From assembly GCA_024220505.1 (NCBI GenBank), contig JAKZZE010000007.1:1674001-1738000 (forward strand): a DNA stretch of 64,000 bases, given 5' to 3'. A model generated the notes under the pieces. The model was not told the DNA's origin, ran no database searches, and saw only the letters and a program-made list of their open reading frames with translations. Numbering within the stretch: the first letter of the stretch is position 1; each line of letters opens with the position of its first letter. This DNA is from Rhizopus arrhizus (Eukaryota; Mucoromycota; Mucoromycetes; Mucorales; Rhizopodaceae). Position numbers and translations under genes: made by a program. Below are positions 1 to 11,646 of this stretch, piece by piece.

Positions 1-568
1 AGAAAAAGAAACAATTATATTCTTCTCTTTTTATTTTGACGACGAGAAGTAGGACGAGTGCCAGAACGGGTGGTAGACATAATGGTATGCTTTCCGATCT
101 TTAATACCTTTTTCTTCATTTCATTTATGTAGCCTTCTTTTTTTTTATTTTTTTATGCTTTTATGCCTATGTCTATGATTTAATAACTTCTTTTTCCATG
201 TTCTTTTTTTTAATTACCATCAAAACTCCATCCAAAATATATATCTAATCTTCTCTTATGTATTGCTGTATTCACGTAAATCACTTTTCGACTATAATCC
301 AAATAAATTCTATGCATATGTTTCTATGCTTAAAACCTTTTACAAGAAACTATTTTTATACGTTTTGTAGCTGTAATAAAAAAAATCGTTTAAGAGTTTT
401 TAAACAAAGCTTCAGGTTTTGTATCTGTTAACAAGTTGCACTGCAAAATGATATGTTATTTGACACCTTCCATTATCTCTATAGTGTTACGTTGTTGTTA
501 AAGGGATTTATAGCCTTATATCCAATATGCTAATCAAAATAAGATTTTTTTCATTATGAGTACTGAAC

Positions 569-605
<37 letters not shown>

Positions 606-2280
606 CCTACCAAATAAAGACTTTTTTTCTACTAAATATTTCATAAAGCATAGGACTAAACGGAATGTAGCTCATATACTATAAACATACATTAGATGCA
701 ATGTATATCAACAAACGATCACTATTTACCTTAAAAAAAAGCTAATTCTTGTTAAATAATTGTAAAAACTAGATTAAGGTACAAGATAAATAATAACAGT
801 TTAATTGTTAGCAAGTGTTTAGAATAGTAAAAATAATTACGAGCCGTAAGAATTTCGTAGCAGGATTACATGAAGAAAGAAAAGAAGTACAATCGGAAGT
901 TTCTTGTACTTTTTGAAACGCTTGTAAGTTATAACGACGTCATCCTAGAGCATTTGCAAACTCGTTTTTTTTTTTTTTATTACAATTATTTTTGAAATTC
1001 AGTTTATTTAATTCATGATTACAACAATTATTAGTAGTCAAACAGATTGAATTCCTTTGGCTTCAATTAAACTGACTATAACAGAGAAAAAGTATAATAA
1101 CAAAGGACAACCTACTCAAATCAATATTTTTACCCAATGAAGAAGTAATTTAAACAAATTACTTTATTGTATATGGTCTGAATTTGATAATAGTTTATAC
1201 AACTCTTTTTTATATCTATTACGCATTTATATTCTTCAGTTTATTTCCCCATATTTAATACAAAAAAATAAAGATTCACAACTATGACAAATTACTCTCA
1301 GTTCAATTAACATAAAAAGTTTGTAATGTAACTCGACTAGTAAAAGTATAATGAAGCAGTACTACAATTGGATACAAAGAAAAGTTACAGCAATCAAAGC
1401 ATATCTTGTTTAAATTTGCTAAAATAAATAGAACTAAAGGCACAGGTGCATTACTGACTCTTTGCCATAATGCTTACATGTCTTCTTTTTCACATTTTAA
1501 GTTTCCATTAAAAACATATCAGCTAGAGCACAAGATGTGGAAGTGGTTTAAGATACGACAATTGACAGAGGCATAAAAAACGTAAGCTTTGTTCTTTTTT
1601 TTTACATTTTTGGCAGTAATGGAGCTATAAGTTGTCTCTTTTTTTGTTGTTGCAAATTATCAATTATAAAAACAACCACAAAATATAGTTCAAGATAGAA
1701 ACAAAAAAGAGAGTCGCAGAACATTTTTTTTTTTTAAAAAATAAAAAATTGTACGCAATCTACTTTCTTTGTAATTGCTTAAAAAAACTAATGAAAAGGA
1801 ATCTTTTTTACGACCATTACAATCATAATGCAGAAAAATGCAAGTTGTGTAATATCGGTTCGTTACGTCTTTTAACAGCAAAACTCAGGTTTTATATAGT
1901 TTAAAAAGTGATTTTGCCAAGTAGATCCAGCCCATTTCAATATTTACCTGCAAAAAAAAAAAAAAAAGTGGAGCAATAAAAATGAATAGAGCATTTTAAG
2001 AAAAAATGCGGAGAACAACCAAAAATAAACTCAAAAATACACCAGAAGCGCTGTAAAAAAATGCTGCAACGAGTATTCGTATCCTTCAAGCAGGATTCTT
2101 TGCGCCGTAGTGTATAGAAAGAGACTAAGAATATTGTAAAAAAAAAAAGAAAAACGTAAAGCTTTTTATACTTTACATTAAAGATATGAGTCATAGATTA
2201 TCATATATAAGACTGGTATATTAGTTCCGGTGATTTATGATCGATAAGTAGGCGATGTTTAGAACACATTGCAAAATAAG
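1..2280. other. AT-rich intergenic stretch
   Basis: No gene is supported here. The stretch is very AT-rich with several homopolymers, including about 32 T at 574-605. A 21-codon reading frame on the minus strand (80 down to 15, reading MSTTRSGTRPTSRR then a basic tail) could be a tiny basic peptide or the edge of a gene beyond the window, but nothing confirms it. The open frames at 1690-2383 on the minus strand are short and low-complexity, so I do not call them genes. Confidence 0.5.
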
Positions 2281-2495
2281 CAGGTAGCGGAAAAATTGTC
2301 CCAGTGCGGTGTTTTTTTCTATTGCTGATTAACTCAGACTGTGTAATCTCCGAACTCTGGCTCTTTGATATTATGTAGCGCAAAGTGCGACCTTTCTAAT
2401 GAGCATAAAACTAGTCACATAGCCTAAGAATTGGTCGAGTTACAGTGTCAAAAGTAAAAAATGTTGAAACACTGGGACAATTAGTCCACCCACTG
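2281..2495. mobile_element. Tc1-type MITE, about 215 bp
   Basis: Imperfect terminal inverted repeats face each other: the left end begins CAG then GTAGCGGAAAAATTGTC, and the right end, read inward, begins CAGTGGGTGGACTAATTGTC. Both continue with CCAGTG. The right end is followed by TA, as expected for a Tc1/mariner target site; the left flank reads AAG, so the left TA is decayed. No coding capacity. Probably a non-autonomous deletion derivative of a Tc1-like element. Confidence 0.6.
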
Positions 2496-2499
2496 TATC

Positions 2500-2665
2500 C
2501 GCAACGAACTGAATATACATGATCAACATAACCGACCTTACAATCGCAATGCTCGCAACAACTATAACAATTTCAACAATTACAATCCCAACGTTAAAGA
2601 CAATTATCAAAGATATAACAACAATAATAATAGTAACCATAACTATTATACAGTCCTGCTGTTAA
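2500..2665 (+). pseudogene. Asn/Arg-rich reading-frame remnant
   Basis: The plus strand reads an open, strongly Asn-rich segment (NRPYNRNARNNYNNFNNYN and so on) until a stop near 2665. The composition resembles the nucleic-acid-binding tail of a retroelement Gag, but there is no zinc knuckle or other domain, so this is a suggestion from composition only. It abuts the right end of the MITE. Confidence 0.2.
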
Positions 2666-5225
2666 CTGCCTAACAAAAATAAAATTTAAGATAATTCCCG
2701 CAAAAAAAAGCTAAACTTTTTAAATTTTAATGGAACAGTGCTAAAACAACATATTTTTATTGAACAGATTTTTATAGCACACTAATTAGTAAAATGTGGC
2801 GGAATTTGAAAAAAATGAAAAATGACTATAAAATCAATCTGACAGCAAATCTTTAACGCTTTGTATATCCACCTTTAGCCTTGATAACCTCTTCAATTCT
2901 TTTTGGCATACTCTCGTAATACTTCTTCATGTCCTCTTTAGTGTATTTGTTCCACTCTGCATCAAATCTATCCCACAATTCATCCATATTTTTGGGCTTG
3001 GTGTCATATGCATCTAATTTCAACTTAACATGATGCCAGAGGTGTTCAATTGGGTTTAGGTCGGGACTATTTGCTGGCCAGTCTTGAATATAGTTAATTC
3101 CGTTATCTGCAAGCCATTTTTTAGTGAGTTTCGATGTGTGTTTTGTATCTCCGTCCTGTTGAAAGATGACTTCCTCATTGCTGAGACTGAAGTGCTCGAG
3201 TGTATCCTTATAGGAAGTATCCAAGATATGGGTGTACAGCTCTGATTTCATAGGATACTCAATAATACGGCATGCGTAACCTACTCCTGATGATGTCATG
3301 CATCCCCAAACCATCATTGAGCCTCCGCCACCTTTTAATTGAGTCTGGTAATTATGCTAATTAAACAATTTTAAATAATAAAAGAATTATCAATATATTA
3401 ATAATTATTATTTAAGAATTATATATATGAAAATATTACTTTATTATAAATAATATATAATGAATAAAACAAATTGTTTATATTAATAATTTACATTTTT
3501 TGTTTGGTACTTGCATTACATCCTCTATCACTTGTGTTCTTCTTTTTAATGAATGCTTTAGAAAACATATTGAAAATCAATGGCACATAACTTTTGTTTC
3601 AACTTGATTTAGATAAGATGAATTAATTTTAACTTTTTATATTTGTATATTAATAGATTTGAGCGTTTTATGATTAAAAAACAAAATAAAAGAGTTTCCC
3701 TCTATTTGTATAAAAAGTTGAAGAAAAAAGAAATTATGCATACATTTATAAAAAAAATTGAATAATAGATATATATAAAATTAAGTATTCATTATTCCAA
3801 ATAAAGAAAATATGAATGACGATGATATTATGCAAGAATATATTGATAGTAATGATGAAAATATTAAAGTTTATAGAAATGATTTAAAAATGGAAATTAA
3901 TAAACTACTTTTAGAAGAATGGCAATTTTTATCAAAGGATTGGAAAAAAATAACTAGTAAATATAAACATCGTACAAAACTTAAAAATGTTAAAAATATT
4001 AATGATATAAAAAAAGAATTATTAAATAAATTAGGATTTATTCCAGTATTTTTCTTTTTAACTATTTTATATACACATAAAGAATATCCTGGTCCATATT
4101 TAGAAATTGAAAAAGGGTTATTAATATTATATCATCTTGTATCAGGTGTAACATCAAAAGATATTGAGAAATATATACCCTATTCTAGTTTTTATGCAGT
4201 TTATAAAAAGTTTTGGATTACAAATTATACAGAATTAAATGCATTTGTGAATTATTGTATAAAAAACATGTTTAGCAATATAAAAATAAGAATTTTATCA
4301 GCTTTAATTAAGAATCCTCATCATTTTAAAAATATAACATTAGTTTTAGATGGACACGATAGTACATTAGAATATGATAAACCTGATATAGATATACAAA
4401 AAAATGGAGTTATAAATTAAAAAAATCAGGTATTAGAACCCAAGTATTAATAGATATTAATGAAATGATTATTAAAGTATCAAATAGTGAATTATGTGGT
4501 ATAAGTAGCGATGGTGGAATGTTTTTAAACATGAAATTGTATAATGATATGAAAAAAGAAGATTGTATGGCTTTAGATGGAGGTTATACATTATTTATTA
4601 AACAATTTGAAAATTTATGTAAAGAAAAAAATTATGAATTATCAGATGATAACTTTTTTTATCCTATTAGAAAGGAAACCGGAGTAAATTTAAATAAACA
4701 AGAGGAACATTACAATAAAGTTTTTGGGTCATTTAGATCTATTATTGAAAATCAATTTTCTGAATTACATCATAAATTTAAAAGATTTAGTAATAATAAT
4801 TCAATGTTAAAATCAGATGATATAAAATATGTTAATTTACAATTAAAAGTTTCCTTTTTATTAAAGAATATACAAAAGTTTTGTGATAAGTTTAACATTA
4901 TAGTACAAGAACATCATAAACTATGGATTAATGAAAATTTTGAATTTCCAAATCAGAAAAGATTAATAGATATTGTTTATACGAATGAAATGGAGCAATT
5001 AAAGAAATTAAATAAGATAAATGAAATACAAAAAAATTTATTAAAATTAAATATAAATGATATAAATAAAAATGAAAATATTAATATGTTAATTGATGAA
5101 AATGATGATATTGACCAAAATAATAATGTTGATGATAATGAAACTGATGTAGACTTTCCACAATATAAAAATATATCAAAAAAGCGTAAAAGAAAATCTA
5201 GAAATAAAACAAATTTAAATATATA

Positions 5226-6864
5226 CAGTAGGTCAAAAAATTGCTGCAAGGAATTGCAAAATACCGGTTTTACAGCTGGTTGTCTATGGATACTGCACCA
5301 AACTATCTCAAACTTTGATCGTTTGTACCTCACTAGAAAGGGCATTTATTCGTCGATTATCTGATATGGACAATGGTTACTGGCGGAATTTAATATAGTT
5401 AAAGGGAATGTTATAAACATCTGGCATTTTTTACTTGTTTACATATGTTTGGAATAACGAATTTTAATACGACCCAGCCGATTGTTATCGTATGAATTCA
5501 CATCCTTGACATCGTAAGAATGTTAGCAGTATATAAAGACGCTTGCAATTCCTTTATTTTAAATTTTAAATTGTCTTGCTTGCACTATTTATCTTTTTTA
5601 CCCTATCATCAACCACATGCCTAAACGACTATCAAACGAGAAAGTAAACAATCTCAAACAAGCATTAACTGAGCCCACATCAGCGTACGCTATTGCTAAG
5701 GAGACTGGAGTACATAAATCAACTGTTAGTAGTTACTTTAGAAGGTTGTTTTTAAACAGGACAATAAATACAGGTGGTAGACCTACAATAAACTCCAAAG
5801 TGACGAAGCGGTTAAGCAAAAGAAAATTCGTTAAAGGGGTTCCAAATACTGCCAAAGAGGTATGCCGGGAGCTGGCTGAACTTGGCTATGATATCTCATA
5901 CCAGTCAGCAATTAAGGTACTGAAATCAATGGAGTTCCATTTTTCAATAGAAAAAAAGAAGCTATTTCCGACAAAAGCACATATGTAGCATCAGTTAGAA
6001 TGTGTCAACGATCATCAGGATTAGACAGTAGACGACTGACAATAAACGGTATTCTTTAATGAATCTGAGATCAATGTATGGGGATCTGATGGTGGTAACT
6101 ACTATTGGAAAAGGCCAAGTGGTCTTTTTCAACATCATGACCTGAAATTTACAGTCAAGCATAGAGCTAGCAAGTTGATGACGTGAGGCTGTATAACATG
6201 CGGAAGTCCAGGATATGACTGCCAAATTTACGATGGAAGCATTTATTCGGATGTTTACCAGCATAATTTGAACACCACGCTTCGTGATACTATGGAGCAC
6301 TATAATTCCGACTGGTCCTACATTTACTTTCAGCATGATAATGACCCAAAGCACAAGATAAAATCTACAGTAGCCTGGTTGAATAGTCACCAATAGAGTT
6401 ATATTAACGATTGGCCAGCTCAGAGTCCGGACTTAAATCCAATAGAACATGTATGGCATCAGCTGAAGTTAAAGCTCAGCTGTTACGAACGTAGAGCAAA
6501 GAATACGGATGAGCTTTGGGAACGAGTACAAAAAGCATGGAATGGATTTGATAAAGAACTTTGCCAAAGGTACATCGATAGCATGCCGGTAAGAATTCAA
6601 GAGGTTATTAATAGAAAAGGAGGATCAACTAAATATTAATAAATAAATTCATTGCGTTCAAATTTTCGTTTTTTCAAATTTTCAAATTGCGCGCCTCATA
6701 CTTCCTTCAATACTTATCCAATAGGGCTTAAACTCTTTCGGATTTTTCAAGACATGTAGGAAATCTACTATGTGGAAACAGAGGCAGTTTGTACCATTGT
6801 GGCAGGATGTACGCTACAAAAATTGAGAAAAATGGATTCCTTGCAGCAATTTTTTGACCTACTG
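5226..6864. mobile_element. Tc1-like element, family A, copy 1 (dead)
   Basis: Terminal inverted repeats begin CAGTAGGTCAAAAAATTGCT at both ends, flanked by the TA duplication (5224-5225, 6865-6866). Length 1639 bp, the same as the second family-A copy at 21342-22980. It lies inside the chromodomain transposase gene. Confidence 0.93.
5617..6639 (+). pseudogene. Tc1-like transposase, family A, decayed
   Basis: It starts MPKRLSNEKVNNLKQAL and aligns end to end with the intact 340-aa copy encoded at 21567-22589. The HTH region is open to 5988, then several in-frame stops follow (for example in the AHM, QD and MT positions). Still recognisable are NVWGSDGG, the second Asp in QHDNDPKH, and SPDLNPIEHVW with the catalytic Glu; the C-terminus ends KGGSTKY. 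Most stops fit single transitions. Confidence 0.9.
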
Positions 6865-7935
6865 TATAATATAAGAGATTTAAATAAAGAAGATAATATA
6901 TTTGAGGTAGAAAATATTATTAGTCATAAAATTGGAGAAGATAAAAATTATGTTTTTTATGTAAATGGAAAAATTTTGATAATAAAGATAATACCTGGGT
7001 AAATGAAGTTGATTTTAACGAAAAAGATATAATAGTTGATTATTTTCAAAAAAAGAACATTATTTATAAAATTTAAGATTTATATCTATATCAATTAATA
7101 TTAAGTTAGTTAATAAAAGATTATTTTACAATATAAAGTTTTATTTTTTATTTTTGATTGATTAGCTATGTGGTCGAAGTGGGTCATCCTTATGTTTCTA
7201 TGTAATTTGAGCTCCATCTGATCCCCATCTGTTGATTTTGGTTTCGTCGGAGAATATGACCTTGTTCCAGTCCTCTACAGTCCAGTCACGGTGTTTTTTG
7301 GCCCATTCAAATCGCTTTTTCTGGTTAGTTCTCTTGATTAAAGGCTTCTTTTTCTTATACAGAGTTTTAAGGCCGAGGGATCTCATTAGTTGTGTCGTAG
7401 ATGAGTACTGCAATTTGTAACCAAGAGACTACAGATATCTTTGAACATCCTTTGCTGATAATAAGAAGCCTTTTCGGACTTTAAAATCTATGACTTGCTT
7501 TGTAAAATCGGGAACGGTGCTGACTCTACCACCACGGGGTTTGACGCGATCAGGATCAACTTGCTTTTTCATGAGAATAACTAGGGCTCTAGACACTCCA
7601 GTGGCTTGTACAATATTTTTAGTACCCTTTTCGGCCTTAATTAATGAAATGACGTTATTGCGTGTGTCGTTGCTGAGTTTATAAGGCATTACAAAGAAGT
7701 AGTTGTCAAGTGTAGAAGTAGAGATGTGATGGGGGAAATGAAGAGAAAAGTGTCGCTTTTTTATACATTTTTAGCTTCTCTACGTCATGATGATACGTTA
7801 TGTACGTTATCATTGCATCATGTACGCCAAAATAGGGTTTAAAGTACATTTAATCATACTTACATCATTTTCTATTTAACCCAAAATCAATTTTTCTTGA
7901 TTTAGATCTTTGTGTAACAATCTAGAATTACATCA

Positions 7936-8112
7936 TTCGGCAAGGGCAAAAGATAGGTCCCGGAGATCGCTGGCCTCAATTAAGCTCCGATCTGCATGAA
8001 ACTCCGAATATGCATTTTTTTACCTCGTATCATCTTTGATGCCAAATTTGGTAATATTTCAATCAGCGCATCAGGTTCTATTGGCCATTGAATTTGCCTA
8101 GTCTACCACTTA
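7936..8112 (+). repeat. Left arm of ~180 bp inverted repeat
   Basis: Matches the complement of 13283-13463 with only a handful of differences (for example a T-run length and CAT/CAA). It ends at CTACCACTTA, where the TA serves as the target of the first Tc1-like insertion. Confidence 0.9.
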
Positions 8113-9750
8113 CAGTAGGTGAAAAAATACGAGCAACCTCTGTTCGATTTGTCTTCATATCTTTTTTTTTTCGTGTGTACATTCGCCAGAGCTTTGATAT
8201 CTCACAAACTAATTAAGGCAACAAAGATATATATAATACACTAAAGAGTTTGACTGTACTTGAAGTACAAGCTTTTTAAAAAGGGAAAGACAGTCATAAA
8301 AAAAGCCAATGATGATTTTTCAAAATTCGCTATGTTTATTTAATATTTTCTATATCTTCCCTTTGCTTTAAATAGTACTTCTACTTTGGCTGGCATACTA
8401 TTGATATACCTCTTGCAAGCATTTGCATTGAGTTTATTTCGCTCTACATCGACAAATTGCTAAAGCTTTCTAACACCTCTTTCTCCGACTTCATGTGGTG
8501 TCAGATTAAGTTTGAGCTGATGCCAAACATGCTTTATATGATTTAAATCCAGACTTTGAGCATACCAATAATTTATATACCTTACACTGATACCGCGTAC
8601 CTATGCAGTTACGAATTTTAATTTATACTTTACGCCGCTATTACTCTGAAGGTATACATTAGACGTCTTCAAATGATGGTACTCTAACGTATTCATGTCA
8701 ATAATGCTAAGTATATGCAGACAAGCCGTTGAGTTTATGTTACCACCATAAAGCTGACATGTCTAAGCTGGTCCCGGAGTAGTTATGTGACCGCATATGT
8801 TGGTCCTACGGCTGCTGTGCTTTACTGTAATGTCGATGTGATGAGGGAGCAAAATGTCATTTTATACTACTCTATACTACTTTACTCCAGCTGATCACCA
8901 AATACTAATCTTTGCTTCAGCTGAGGACGCTGCTGATCGTCAGTCTTGACTTGACCAGTTGCGATGCCTTTTTCGTCTGGCCATCTGCTTTTTTCAATGA
9001 TCCTTTTTTAAAAATGCCTTCTTTTTTTTAGCTCTCGGTGGCAATTTTTGGATCTCAGCGCGTTTACTCCTGAACGATACATCAACAAGTAACCAAACTT
9101 ACCCAACTCCCTGAATAACTCTTTCGCTATTGTTCGATGACCAGTAATAATACATAGCTCGATATAGTGCTTCATGGCATAAGAGACAATAGCATGTCTT
9201 CCAGCCGACAGGTGTGAATTTCATGGAAAAAGCTTCCTAGTATACCTTTTAACTGTGCGAGAATGAACGTAATATTTATCTGCGATATCCTCCGGCTTCA
9301 CGCTATTCAGTGATATATCTTTTATTTCTGGATTGCTTTTCCATTGGTATAGATTTAGGCATGATGATGAGAAGTAGTGAGAGAAATTGAGCAAAAAAAA
9401 AGAAACCAAGAGCTCTTGAAGTTGCACTTGCTTTTATATGGATACAATGAGGAACGCTCACAGTCCCAAACAAGTACGCTGTATAGTCTTCCGATATGTT
9501 CTTTGTTGATTTAAATGTAAACGTATGATTACCGTACATAATTTTAGCTGGCCGGAAGTCAAATTTTTAAATTCGCATTCTCATCCCTCTCTCAATTTCC
9601 AGTATTACTACATGAGACCTTTACTGTTTCAAGACACATGACCCCGAAAATATACCATAGGAGTCCCAAGCCGGTAGTTGGCATGCACCTTTTGATATAG
9701 CGAAAAAAGTCGATTTTGCCAAAAGGTTGCTCGTATTTTTTCACCTACTG
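8113..9750 (-). mobile_element. Tc1-like element, family B, copy 1 (dead)
   Basis: Terminal inverted repeats begin CAGTAGGTGAAAAAATACGA, flanked by TA (8111-8112 and 9751-9752); 1638 bp. The minus strand holds a decayed Tc1-like transposase: the HTH start region lies near 9430-9220 (SNPEIKDISLNS, SRTVKRYTRKLFP) and the C-terminal end near 8350-8450 (INSMPAKVEVL). It has many stops and frameshifts. It shares about the whole length with copy 2 at 11647-13282 in the same orientation. Confidence 0.9.
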
Positions 9751-9891
9751 TAGTAAAATGAAATTGGGTGACCAAGATTTCAGAATTGGTCCAGCAGTTG
9801 CGGATGAGAAATTTATAGGAGTAGATACAATAAGCTTTATTAAAGTCAGTAACAGTAATTAAACTTTATTAAATGAATAAAACTGCACTGC

Positions 9892-11440
9892 CTATGCATG
9901 ATGAACTCTACGAGACCTTCTGTGTTGTCTAGTAGTAGGTGTTTCCAGACTAGAGCGACCAGCTAAATCGGTCATTGCATCCATTATCGGAGCTGTGGGA
10001 TCAATCATTCCAGGAGTTACTGCTGTAGAGCGAGTAGGGGGCATCCAGTCCTCGTCATCTGTACTATCCTCGCTTGAAGAAGCATCAGAATGATAGTCGT
10101 GCTCGAACTGGAATGGCTCATGCCGGTCTTCTTGACTATCATCGGTCTCAGCACCAACGTTTCCATCTGCAGCACGAGTAATCCATTCATATGAGTCAAT
10201 ATTATCTTCTGTTACCCCTTCACGAACTGTTCGCTGAAATGATACCTCTTGCAAGCATCGTTCCATCCCGCGGATAAGTCCATTGTCCCGATTTTCATAC
10301 CTCCATAAGTACTCTAATAAACGTGCTGGGCAATGCTTTGCGGTGCGATAACGAGGGTGAACCAAAGATTTGACATCTCGCCATAGACCTTCTATAGTGT
10401 TTGTATTTATCATGCCCTCTGTATGGTTACCCTCTACATTATCCCGAGTAGCAAAGCCATGGGAATGGTTAACAACCTCATGCCGACGGAAAAAAAACTC
10501 ACTAGAGCCATAGTTTGCTGGAGCGAATATATGATTCTGCAATCTTACATCATCAGGATGAAGTGAGGAATAGGCCCTCCATCCATCGCTACGGATGACT
10601 GCTCCTTCCTTGCAAAACTGGTAAAGGATAGGCAACAATGTAGCAGCAGTCCTATTCGGAACGGTACAGAGCATACGGCGTCCAGCAGAGAACTTCTGTC
10701 TCATCTCTTGAACACCAGTTGTAGGATCGGTATAGCTGTACGTAATACCTGTACGAAGGGCTTCTACCATTCCAAAAACCCAAACTCCATCTCTGCGTGA
10801 TCCACGATTGTATTTACGCTTGCCAAATTTGGACTCGTCAATTTGAATATGATCGCAGAGTTCGTTGTCACCGAGCTTGTAGTCACCAAAATACCTGATA
10901 AAATCGTTGTGCATAAGCATCTGACAATCAACAGCAAGCTGACTAACAGTAGGACCACTAATGCGAACCGTTCTGATGATAGTAGCAATTGATGCCTTAC
11001 GAAAATACTCCGAAAGTACTATGTACACCTTGTTGATGTCCGACTTCTTATTAAAAAATACAGATCCCTTCGTAATGGATTCTTGTCGACCATTATGAAT
11101 CCCAATTGATGAAGGAGTGCGACAACGATAGTAGAACTGAGATTTGCTACGTCTGTACCTAAGGACCATCTCATTCGTGCATCCATTGAAGTTGCAAATG
11201 CGGTTTTCCCTGTAGAACGCACCAATGGATTCCCTCAGGTGACTGTAATTCCATCAGTAAGCATGCCCTACTTTCCTTTTATATCACTTACGTCCATGTA
11301 GTTTCTTCTGACACAATGATTCTTGCTTCGCTCACTCTGTCACCATCCGAAGGAGTACGAGACCCATAAGGAGCAGACAATTGGCCAGAAGTACGGCCAC
11401 CACGACGTGATAAGGATACAACAGAGCTTGAGACGGACAT
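9892..11440 (-). CDS. IS1595/ISXO2-type transposase, spliced
   Basis: Two exons, 11440-11292 and 11242-9892, joined by a 49-bp GTAAGT...ACAG intron, give 499 aa with no stop. After a short N-terminus (MSVSSSVVSLSRRGGR) comes a zinc-ribbon-like Cys stretch (RICNFNGCTNEMVLRYR then YYRCR). The ISXO2-like catalytic domain follows, with Asp in IQIDESKFGKRKYN, Asp in VIRSDGWRAY and a downstream NTIEGLWRDVKS. The C-terminal ~90 residues are acidic and Ser/Thr-rich. This domain family catalyses DNA cut-and-paste transposition; eukaryotic relatives are Merlin-type transposons. It lies between two dead Tc1-like copies inside long inverted repeats. Appears intact and possibly functional. Confidence 0.85.
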
Positions 11441-11646
11441 AGACGAAAATAAGTAAAATACAGAGAAAATACAAAAATGCAAAGGGGTATTTATATTCTT
11501 CCTACAAAAAATGACGCAACATAAGTATCCAATCACATTGGTGATTATCTATCCCGAGTCAGAGTCCAGGGTCAACAAAAAAGCGCAAAATACCACAAAA
11601 GGAAAGAAAAAAAAATTATTCTAAAAAGTCCACTGACGCTGACTTA

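Larger units (their letters stand above)
3812..7075 (+). pseudogene. DDE transposase with C-terminal chromodomain
   Basis: The first segment (3812-4420) has the first catalytic Asp in LVLDGHDSTLEY. A one-base change in an A-run near 4400 shifts the frame; the second segment continues as YKLKKSGIRTQV and holds GGISSDGGMF-like and MALDGGYTLFI motifs typical of DDE_Tnp_4-like proteins. A Lys/Arg-rich stretch precedes the nested Tc1-like insertion at 5226. Beyond it (6867 onward) the frame resumes exactly and reads a chromodomain: FEVENIISHKIGEDKNYVFY, then, after another one-base shift near 6975, NTWVNEVDFNEKDIIVDYF, stopping at 7075. Very similar AT-rich transposases are, from memory, common in Glomeromycotina (Rhizophagus). 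Inactive because of the insertion and two frameshifts. Confidence 0.75.
3356..7166. mobile_element. AT-rich DDE/chromodomain DNA transposon
   Basis: The element starts GCTAATTAAAC and ends, read inward, GCTAATCAATC, giving short imperfect terminal inverted repeats. It is flanked by a 3-bp duplication TAT (3353-3355 and 7167-7169). It is far richer in A+T than the Tc1-like gene it interrupts. Without the Tc1-like element nested in it (5226-6864) it is about 2.17 kb. It encodes one transposase on the plus strand. The 3-bp duplication and DDE_Tnp_4-like protein recall the PIF/Harbinger group, but the superfamily is not proved. Confidence 0.75.
2853..7689 (-). pseudogene. Tc1-like transposase, split by an insertion
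   Basis: The N-terminal part (7689 down to 7167) holds the HTH region and the first catalytic Asp in SDETKINRWGSDG. The C-terminal part (3355 down to 2853) holds KGGGGSMMVWG, the second Asp in QQDGDTKH and the Glu in SPDLNPIEHLW. A 3.8 kb element separates them; deleting it with one TAT copy rejoins the frame exactly (R-P-H-N-Y). Two in-frame TAG codons (near 7429 and 7198) kill the N-terminal part; both are explained by C-to-T or G-to-A changes in Gln and Trp codons. I could not find the outer terminal repeats, so the ends of this element are unknown. Confidence 0.85.

Noticed and set aside
2440..2640. Hydrophobic 66-aa ORF on the minus strand
   Set aside because: It is the antisense of an AAC/AAT-rich repeat, which always yields Val/Ile codons on the other strand.
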